Origin: Streptococcus sp. 1643
Lineage (GTDB): Bacteria; Bacillota; Bacilli; Lactobacillales; Streptococcaceae
Reading direction: 5' to 3'
Length of the DNA: 64,000 nt
Assembly (NCBI RefSeq): GCF_006228325.1
Contig: NZ_CP040231.1
Location: 1,499,001 to 1,563,000 of the forward strand
The translations under genes and the position numbers were made by a program. The notes beneath the pieces are model-generated. The model saw only the letters and a program-made list of their open reading frames with translations, was not told the DNA's origin and ran no database searches. Positions 57,765 through 64,000 of this stretch are shown in pieces (positions within the stretch are counted from its first letter, which is position 1; every line of letters begins with the position of its first letter).

Positions 57765-59944
57765 ACAAACAAACTTTTCTGCGAATAGCTAAGTATGTCA
57801 GCATCAGTCTCTTAACTGTATTTATCGCAGCTGTAATGCTTGGTGGAGGTCTCTTCCTCTACTATGTTAGCAAGGCTCCAGAACTTTCTGAAAGTAAACT
57901 AGTTGCTACAACGTCAAGTAAGATCTATGATAGCAATGACGAGCTTATCGCTGATCTTGGATCGGAACGTCGTGTCAATGCCCAAGCAAACGAAATACCG
58001 ACCGATTTGGTCAACGCTATTGTTTCGATTGAGGACCATCGGTTCTTTAATCACCGAGGAATCGACACGATCCGTATCCTAGGTGCTACCCTACGAAACC
58101 TTCGTGGTGGTGGAGGTCTGCAAGGAGCTTCCACCTTGACACAGCAGTTGATCAAGTTAACCTATTTCTCTACGTCAACTTCTGACCAAACCCTTTCTCG
58201 TAAGGCTCAGGAAGCTTGGTTAGCCGTTCAGCTAGAACAAAAAGCGACTAAACAAGAGATCTTGACATACTACATCAACAAGGTTTACATGTCAAACGGT
58301 AATTACGGAATGCAGACAGCTGCCCAAAGTTACTATGGCAAGGATCTCAAAGATTTAAGTATTCCTCAACTGGCTCTCCTTGCCGGGATGCCTCAGGCGC
58401 CAAACCAGTATGATCCATACTCGCATCCAGAAGCTGCTCAAGAACGTCGTAATCTCGTCCTCTCTGAGATGAAGGGGCAAGGTTACATTACAGCTGAGCA
58501 ATATGAAAAAGCGATTAATACTCCGATCACAGACGGACTTCAAAGTCTAAAATCGGCTAATAGTTATCCTCCATACATGGACAACTATCTCAAAGAGGTG
58601 ATCGATCAAGTCGAACAAGAAACAGGCTACAACCTCTTAACGACTGGTATGGATGTCTACACCAACGTTGATCCTAAAGTTCAACAACATCTCTGGGATA
58701 TCTACAATACCGACGAGTATGTCAACTATCCAGATGATGAAATGCAAGTAGCTTCAACGATTGTGGATGTGACAAACGGGAAAGTTATTGCTCAGTTAGG
58801 TTCTCGTCACCAATCAAGCAATGTTTCCTTCGGAATCAACCAAGCTGTTGAAACCAACCGTGACTGGGGTTCTACCATGAAGCCAATCACAGACTATGCT
58901 CCTGCCTTAGAGTATGACATCTACGATTCAACTGCTTCGATTGTACATGATGTTCCTTACAACTATCCTGGAACAGATACCCCTGTTTACAACTGGGATA
59001 GAAGTTATTTTGGAAATATCACCATCCAATATGCGCTCCAACAATCACGGAACGTTACAGCCGTAGAAACCTTGAATAAAGTTGGTTTAGACAGAGCCAA
59101 AACCTTCCTAAATGGACTTGGTATTGACTATCCAGATATGCACTATGCAAATGCCATTTCAAGTAATACAGCTGAATCTAACAAAAAGTATGGAGCAAGT
59201 AGCGAAAAGATGGCTGCTGCTTACGCAGCTTTTGCTAACGGTGGTATCTACCGCAAGCCGATGTATATCAACAAAATTGTCTTCAGTGATGGCAGTTCAA
59301 AAGAATTCTCTGATCCTGGTACTCGTGCCATGAAAGAGACAACAGCCTATATGATGACGGATATGATGAAAACTGTCCTAGCATATGGAACTGGTCGAGG
59401 AGCCTACCTCCCATGGTTGCCACAAGCTGGTAAAACTGGTACATCAAACTACACAGATGATGAGATTGAAAACTACGTCAAGAACACAGGTTATGTAGCT
59501 CCAGACGAAATGTTCGTTGGCTATACTCGTAAATATTCAATGGCCGTTTGGACTGGTTACTCGAACCGCCTGACTCCTATTGTTGGTGATGGCTTCTATG
59601 TTGCTGCTAAGGTTTACCGTTCGATGATGACTTATCTATCTGAAGATGATCATCCTGGCGACTGGACTATGCCAGAAGGACTCTACAGAGGTGGAGAATT
59701 CGTCTTTAAAAAAGGTGCACGTCCTGCGTGGACTACTCCTGCTCCTCAGCAAAGTCAAACACCTGAAAGCCCGACAACTGAAAGTCCGACAACTGAAAGC
59801 TCTAGCTCAACTTCAGAGACTTCTAGTACACAATCAAGTACAACAACTCCAAATTCGGGTGCGAGCGAGAACAATACTCAACAACCAAACCCAAGAACTA
59901 ATGTGCAAAATCAAACACCCCAAGTACAACCACGAAGACAGTAG
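57761..59944 (+). CDS. pbp1a: Penicillin-binding protein 1A (bifunctional class A PBP)
   Basis: 727 residues. Cytoplasmic/membrane N-terminus ([19 protein letters not shown]), glycosyltransferase domain with Glu91 in [12 protein letters not shown], then transpeptidase motifs STMK (Ser371), SRN (in [12 protein letters not shown]) and KTGTSNY (Lys558). Numbering runs one ahead of pneumococcal PBP1a. The usual pneumococcal TSQF block reads NTGY (575-578), and Thr433 stands where sensitive strains have Pro432; the Thr after the active Ser (372) is unchanged. The Ser/Thr/Gln-rich tail has a tandem ESPTT repeat. Polymerises and cross-links peptidoglycan. Confidence 0.97.
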   Translation: MNKQTFLRIAKYVSISLLTVFIAAVMLGGGLFLYYVSKAPELSESKLVATTSSKIYDSNDELIADLGSERRVNAQANEIPTDLVNAIVSIEDHRFFNHRGIDTIRILGATLRNLRGGGGLQGASTLTQQLIKLTYFSTSTSDQTLSRKAQEAWLAVQLEQKATKQEILTYYINKVYMSNGNYGMQTAAQSYYGKDLKDLSIPQLALLAGMPQAPNQYDPYSHPEAAQERRNLVLSEMKGQGYITAEQYEKAINTPITDGLQSLKSANSYPPYMDNYLKEVIDQVEQETGYNLLTTGMDVYTNVDPKVQQHLWDIYNTDEYVNYPDDEMQVASTIVDVTNGKVIAQLGSRHQSSNVSFGINQAVETNRDWGSTMKPITDYAPALEYDIYDSTASIVHDVPYNYPGTDTPVYNWDRSYFGNITIQYALQQSRNVTAVETLNKVGLDRAKTFLNGLGIDYPDMHYANAISSNTAESNKKYGASSEKMAAAYAAFANGGIYRKPMYINKIVFSDGSSKEFSDPGTRAMKETTAYMMTDMMKTVLAYGTGRGAYLPWLPQAGKTGTSNYTDDEIENYVKNTGYVAPDEMFVGYTRKYSMAVWTGYSNRLTPIVGDGFYVAAKVYRSMMTYLSEDDHPGDWTMPEGLYRGGEFVFKKGARPAWTTPAPQQSQTPESPTTESPTTESSSSTSETSSTQSSTTTPNSGASENNTQQPNPRTNVQNQTPQVQPRRQ

Positions 59945-60240
59945 TTAAACCCAGTTTAAAAGTATTGCAAGCACTCTTAAGCACGGTGTTATCACTGATC
60001 TAACCATAATCTACTGTGGGGTTAAAGCCCATATCATTAATTATTACTAAAATCTTCTTCTTTGTTAAGAAAAACTAGATGATTTTTGGTTAAAATAAGA
60101 TGTACAACCATTAAGAAGAATTTTAAATTTCGATGATAAAGTTATATATTCTTGTCTAGACTAAACTCTAATACAAGTCTAATCATTTACTAAAACTTGT
60201 TTTATTGTCAATTGTAGTAAAGATTGAATAACACACATCA

Positions 60241-60270
60241 AGAGAGAACAAATATTGTTCTCTCTTTTTG
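60241..60270 (+). terminator. Terminator in the pbp1a-aliA interval
   Basis: Arms AGAGAGAACA / TGTTCTCTCT with AATAT loop and TTTTT. It lies about 300 nt beyond the pbp1a stop, so it either ends a long pbp1a 3' UTR or an unannotated RNA. Confidence 0.82.
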
Positions 60271-60298
60271 ACATTCATACAAATAAAAAGGCTCTTTG

Positions 60299-60566
60299 TC
60301 AACTGTAGTGGGTTGAAGAAAAGCTAGATCTAGAAAGGATGAAATTCGTCCTTTCTTTTTTGACGATTCCTATTCCATAATAGTCAATTAATTTCACCAT
60401 GTACCTTAGACAAGAAGCATCCTCACCAAATTTTTTTAAAAGATGTCTAAATCTTTGTTCTTGTTTTCTTAGTTCATAGATTTGAACTTTATCTTCAAAA
60501 CTCAATTTCATAATAAAACACCCCAAAAGTTAGATTTTTGCTATCTAATTTTTGGGGTGCAGTTCA
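60299..60566 (-). mobile_element. IS3-family remnant (terminal repeat and orfA start) joined to another IS end
   Basis: Minus strand: terminal TGAACTGCACCCC (60554-60566), a large imperfect palindrome (60519-60558), then ATG at 60511. The frame MKLSFEDKVQIYELRKQ ... YMVKLIDYYGIGIVKK is the helix-turn-helix start of IS3-type OrfA. After about 60 codons it runs into unrelated sequence that ends in the repeat GGCTCTTTGTCAACTGTAGT (plus strand 60290-60309). Inactive. Confidence 0.7.
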
Positions 60567-60837
60567 CTAAGAGTATATTAAATAAAATATAAAATTAATC
60601 ATTTACCACTTTTTCAGACGGGCGCTTCTTGCAAATTGAAAGCGACTTTTTATTACTTTTTCAAGGCATTCTAAGTTCTTTTAGTTATTTTATATGATTT
60701 CATTTACTGATAAATTTGAGGTAAATAACGTATTTAAAATTTTATGAGTGTTTTCAATATTAAAAAATTCTGTAATATCTATACTAAATAAACCTATTAC
60801 AGATATCATGGAGATAAAATTAGAAAAATAATTTAGG

Positions 60838-60886
60838 CAAAAAGGACTTAATCATCATGTCGATGGCTAAATCCTTCACTTTTTTA
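60838..60886 (-). terminator. Terminator after aliA
   Basis: Minus strand arms AAGGATTTAG / TTAAGTCCTT with a 14-nt loop, then TTTTTG. Confidence 0.75.
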
Positions 60887-60889
60887 AAG

Positions 60890-62872
60890 TTATTTCACAT
60901 GGTTTGCGAGATCTTCTTGGGCCTTTTTATTTGACTCTTCTTTTTCTTTCAACCATTTTTCTTGAGCTTTTTGGTATTCTTCTATTGTCACTGCCTTATC
61001 TTGTACTTCTAGATATTTGTACAAAAGGGCTTCGCTCATACCCTTGTTACCAGAGTATGCAAATGGAAGTGTAAATGGTACCATCTTAGACAACATTGGA
61101 CGACCAGTTTGAGAAGTTGTTGGAATGAGCAAGGCACTGTCTGTCAACCAAGCTTGGGCAGCAGCATATTTCTCATAACGTTTTGAAACATCAGTAGTTT
61201 CTTCACCAGCTTCCACAACCATTTTTTCGTAGTCTTCTAAACCAACTTGCTTAGCCGCAGCGTTGTTTGTCCCAGAATCAAATCCTAGATATGTTTTCGT
61301 GTTTTCTCCTACAGAAGGCTTGATAATATCAAGATAAGTAGATGGATCGATATAGTCTGGAGACCAACCCACGTTATCTGAGATATCCCAGTCTTCTCCA
61401 GCCGCAGTTTCAGCGAAGTAGGTAATGTTTTGAACATCGTCTTTTTGGAGCTGTTGGATATCGATAACCACATTATCTGATCCTAGATTTTCTTCAACTG
61501 ACTGTTTAAAAGATTGAACACGTTGAACTTTTGTTGTATTTGTTTGATCTACAGGCATATCCAAGTGGATTGGGAATTTCACACCTTCCGCTTGAAGGGC
61601 TGTCTTAGCTTTAGCGAATTCTGCTTTGGCTTTGTCAGGATTGTAGAGTCCATCTTGGGCATCATCCAAGTTTACGTTACTCCACTCATCTCCATAGGTC
61701 ACCAATTTTTCCTTAACTAATTCCCCAAAGTTTTTCCCATCTGCCTGTACAAATGTAGGAGGAACAAATAAGTTACGAAGCAGTTTAGTAGCCCCGCTTG
61801 CACCATTTACTTGAGAAGCGTAGGCTGTTCTGTCAAAACCAAATGCAATAGCTTGACGGAAGTCCTTATTCAAAAGTGCCTTCTTGGTTGATACTTTTTC
61901 CTCATCTGTTGTCTTAGAAGTGTACTTATAAGACTGGCGATCGATATTTGTGCCTACTAAATAAGTAGTAGAATCTTGTTGGGTATAAACGATATTGTCT
62001 TTGAATGTTTTTTCAGTCTCTGAGTAACTAGCACTTGTTGGGAAGAGGCGAGCCATTGTAAAGCTACCGTCTTTGAAAGCTTCAGTTGGCTTATTAGTAT
62101 CTTGACCATCCCAGAAGGATAATTTCACTTTATCAAGATGGACATTGTCTTTGTCCCAATAGTTTGGATTCTTTTCGAACTCGACTGATGATTTGGCTAC
62201 GATTGATTTGAGTAAGAATGGTCCATTATAGAGAATGCTGCTTGGGTCCGTACCTTTAGCAAAGTCATCCCCTTTAGAGTTCAAAAATTCTTCATTAACA
62301 GGAGCCAGAACACCCATTGTTGTCTTAGAATTCCAGAAACTTTCTGGCTTGTTCAATGTGTATTGAACGGTATAATCATCAAGAGCTTTGATTCCTACTT
62401 GAGAAAAATCTGTAATTTCTCCTTTGACGTAAGCATCCAATCCCTTGATAGATTCCTGAACCAGGTAAAGACCATCTGATTTCTTATCAGCAGCATACTT
62501 AAGACCAGTTACAAAGTCTTGAGCTTTAACTTCTGCATACTCCTCACCTTCAGATGTATACCATTTTGCATCCTTTCGGAGTGTATACGTGTAAGTCAAT
62601 CCATCCTTAGATACAGACCAATCCTCAGCCATAGATGGTACAAAGTTACCATAGCGGTCATTTTCAAGTAAGCCATCGATAACGTTACTAGTAATATTTG
62701 CTGTAGCTGCCTTACCAGTTGTCAAATAGTTTAGGTTATCAGGATCCGTTTCGTAAATGTATGAGAATGTTTTCTCACCTTTAGCATTTGAACTTGATCC
62801 AGAGCAAGCCGCAAGAGTCGCAGCTGCCAATAACGTCACACCCGCAAGGGCAAGTAGTTTTGAACTTTTCAT
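60890..62872 (-). CDS. aliA: Oligopeptide-binding lipoprotein AliA
   Basis: 660 residues from the ATG at 62872 (AAAGGAG upstream). Lipoprotein signal with lipobox ATLAACSG, Cys23 lipidated. SBP_bac_5 fold: EDWSVSKDGLTYTYTLRKDAKW and VQYTLNKPESFWNSKTTMG. Feeds peptides to the Ami permease, which is not nearby, as expected for an orphan binding protein. In pneumococci aliA borders the capsule locus; here rmlD is its neighbour. C-terminal coiled Lys/Glu tail. Confidence 0.94.
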   Translation of the reverse strand: MKSSKLLALAGVTLLAAATLAACSGSSSNAKGEKTFSYIYETDPDNLNYLTTGKAATANITSNVIDGLLENDRYGNFVPSMAEDWSVSKDGLTYTYTLRKDAKWYTSEGEEYAEVKAQDFVTGLKYAADKKSDGLYLVQESIKGLDAYVKGEITDFSQVGIKALDDYTVQYTLNKPESFWNSKTTMGVLAPVNEEFLNSKGDDFAKGTDPSSILYNGPFLLKSIVAKSSVEFEKNPNYWDKDNVHLDKVKLSFWDGQDTNKPTEAFKDGSFTMARLFPTSASYSETEKTFKDNIVYTQQDSTTYLVGTNIDRQSYKYTSKTTDEEKVSTKKALLNKDFRQAIAFGFDRTAYASQVNGASGATKLLRNLFVPPTFVQADGKNFGELVKEKLVTYGDEWSNVNLDDAQDGLYNPDKAKAEFAKAKTALQAEGVKFPIHLDMPVDQTNTTKVQRVQSFKQSVEENLGSDNVVIDIQQLQKDDVQNITYFAETAAGEDWDISDNVGWSPDYIDPSTYLDIIKPSVGENTKTYLGFDSGTNNAAAKQVGLEDYEKMVVEAGEETTDVSKRYEKYAAAQAWLTDSALLIPTTSQTGRPMLSKMVPFTLPFAYSGNKGMSEALLYKYLEVQDKAVTIEEYQKAQEKWLKEKEESNKKAQEDLANHVK

Positions 62873-62899
62873 TGTTTTCTCCTTTAAAACTTTCACCCC

Positions 62900-62928
62900 A
62901 TTATAGTCCCTTTTCAGAAACATGTCAA
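62900..62928 (-). promoter_or_regulatory. Promoter of aliA
   Basis: Minus strand: TTGACA (62923-62928), 17 nt, TATAAT (62900-62905): consensus. Confidence 0.9.
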
Positions 62929-63110
62929 TATAATTTTCAGAATTTTTGAATTACTTTGGTAAATTCTGAAAAATAAGTTTTCTATTATAAAATTATGATT
63001 CTCTAATACTATATTTTTATATCTTAAACCAGCAAAATAAGGGCCGAAAATCAGATTTTTTATCATTTTTTTTGCTATGATTAGATAGAAGAAAAGTTAA
63101 GGAGAAGACA

Positions 63111-63941
63111 ATGATATTAATTACAGGTGCAAATGGTCAACTCGGTACCGAACTACGTTATTTACTAGATGAACGAAATGTAGACTATGTTGCAGTTGAT
63201 GTGGCCGAAATGGATATCACGAATGCTGAAATGGTTGAGAAGGTATTTGCTGAAGTCAAGCCAACTCTGGTCTATCATTGTGCAGCCTACACTGCTGTTG
63301 ATGCTGCAGAAGACGAGGGGAAAGAACTGGATTTTGCCATCAACGTAACTGGAACTGAAAATGTAGCCAAGGTCTCTGAGAAATACGGAGCTACTCTGGT
63401 CTATATCTCGACAGACTACGTCTTTGATGGGAAGAAACCCGCCGGACAAGAATGGGAAGTCGATGACCTACCTGATCCGCAGACAGAGTACGGACGTACC
63501 AAGCGAATGGGTGAAGAACTCGTTGAAAACCTTACGTCACAGTATTACATCATCCGCACTGCTTGGGTCTTTGGAAATTATGGAAAGAACTTTGTTTTTA
63601 CCATGCAAAATCTAGCCAAAATCCATAAAACTCTCACTGTTGTCAACGACCAACACGGCCGCCCAACTTGGACACGTACCTTGACTGAGTTCATGACCTA
63701 CTTGACTGAAAATCAAAAAGCATTTGGCTACTACCACTTATCAAATGACTCAACTGAAGATATCACTTGGTATGACTTTGCTGTCGAGATTCTTAAAGAC
63801 AGTGATGTCGAAGTAATCCCTGTAGACTCCAGCAAGTTTCCTGCCAAGGCCAAACGTCCCCTCAACTCAACTATGAGCTTGGCAAAAGCAAAGGCAACAC
63901 TATCGTCACCGATAAATTTCTCACCGATAAGAAAAGCCTGA
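63111..63941 (+). CDS. rmlD: dTDP-4-dehydrorhamnose reductase with replaced C-terminus
   Basis: 276 codons. Last step of dTDP-L-rhamnose synthesis. Cofactor loop TGANGQLG (5-12), catalytic YGRTK (Tyr127, Lys131), and [12 protein letters not shown] are intact. The family C-terminus after [12 protein letters not shown] should continue Gly-Phe and about a dozen more residues. Instead the frame reads [13 protein letters not shown] and stops. The new sequence is an inverted rmlA fragment, so the last helix is lost. Divergent from aliA with AAGGAG before the ATG. May be impaired; alternatively the join is an assembly error. Confidence 0.9.
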   Translation: MILITGANGQLGTELRYLLDERNVDYVAVDVAEMDITNAEMVEKVFAEVKPTLVYHCAAYTAVDAAEDEGKELDFAINVTGTENVAKVSEKYGATLVYISTDYVFDGKKPAGQEWEVDDLPDPQTEYGRTKRMGEELVENLTSQYYIIRTAWVFGNYGKNFVFTMQNLAKIHKTLTVVNDQHGRPTWTRTLTEFMTYLTENQKAFGYYHLSNDSTEDITWYDFAVEILKDSDVEVIPVDSSKFPAKAKRPLNSTMSLAKAKATLSSPINFSPIRKA

Positions 63942-64000
63942 GCAAGTCCATCGGGACTAGGTTGTTCCGCATAAGAGAGCTTGATCCCAAATTCGGAACC
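63893..64000 (-). pseudogene. rmlA: Glucose-1-phosphate thymidylyltransferase fragment (rmlA)
   Basis: Minus-strand frame from the window edge reads [20 protein letters not shown], then [16 protein letters not shown], an exact family match to RmlA around residues 65-105. It then departs where VLGDN should follow. The join with rmlD shares GGCAACA (63893-63899). The upstream part of rmlA would lie beyond the window. Truncated here. Confidence 0.85.

Larger units (their letters stand above)
59945..60889. other. Non-coding region between pbp1a and aliA with insertion-sequence debris
   Basis: No intact gene. AT-rich and partly repetitive. It holds a terminator at 60241-60270, a transposase fragment with an IS end (60299-60566), and a related but degenerate copy of TTGTCAAYTGTAGT at about 60208 and 60298. 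The stretch 60570-60830 shows nothing recognisable. Confidence 0.7.

Noticed and set aside
63165-63449. Minus-strand 94-codon frame over rmlD
   Set aside because: Antisense to the RmlD cofactor domain.

Overview
The window is low-GC Firmicute chromosome from a mitis-group Streptococcus (S. mitis, S. oralis or a close relative of S. pneumoniae). Family content and much of the gene order recall the pneumococcal chromosome: a FabK/FabM-type fatty-acid cluster under FabT, the mevalonate operon followed by liaFSR, ritR-gnd-mapZ, recU-pbp1a, and aliA beside rml genes. The species cannot be fixed from the sequence alone. No rRNA, tRNA or CRISPR was seen.

Layout. 1-4323: the 5' part (3' end beyond the window) of a minus-strand serine-rich repeat adhesin with a Siglec-like binding motif and an 8-residue (24-bp) repeat. 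4324-5051: non-coding, with tandem hairpin repeats. 5052-14434: prfC, a YwaF-like membrane protein, gatCAB, a Tim44-like/SPFH pair, efp, an Asp23-family gene and nusB. 14484-16330: two tandem CPBP (Abi) membrane proteases with near-identical terminators, and between them the remnant of a double-glycine-leader peptide. 16477-27043: a 13-gene minus-strand fatty-acid cluster (fabM, fabT, fabH, acpP, fabK, fabD, fabG, fabF, accB, fabZ, accC, accD, accA) with palindromes suited to FabT. 27326-33587: aspartokinase, a DUF956 protein, T-box-controlled serS, a TDT exporter, an AhpD-like protein and a glycine-riboswitch-controlled Na+/Ala-Gly symporter. 33934-43380: mutS2, cvpA, zapA, rnhC, lepB, recD2, tig and an AlkD-like gene.

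43381-49627: liaR, liaS and liaF, then fni, pmk, mvaD and mvk, all on the minus strand; the mevalonate genes overlap each other. 49745-57101: a CbpF-like choline-binding protein, ritR (phosphoacceptor Asp replaced by Asn, plus Cys128), gnd, mapZ, an RNA methyltransferase, rnpB, gpsB and ypsA. 57168-59944: recU and pbp1a; pbp1a carries the NTGY block and a Thr known from beta-lactam-resistant mosaic pneumococcal alleles. 59945-60889: non-coding with insertion-sequence debris. 60890-64000: aliA and a divergent rmlD whose 3' end is replaced by an inverted rmlA fragment.

Themes: envelope growth and division (PBP1a, MapZ, GpsB, ZapA, mevalonate pathway, fatty acids, LiaFSR) and translation/protein quality (GatCAB, EF-P, RF3, SerRS, trigger factor). 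The accessory material is the SRR adhesin, the CPBP/peptide locus, the choline-binding protein and the rml junction.
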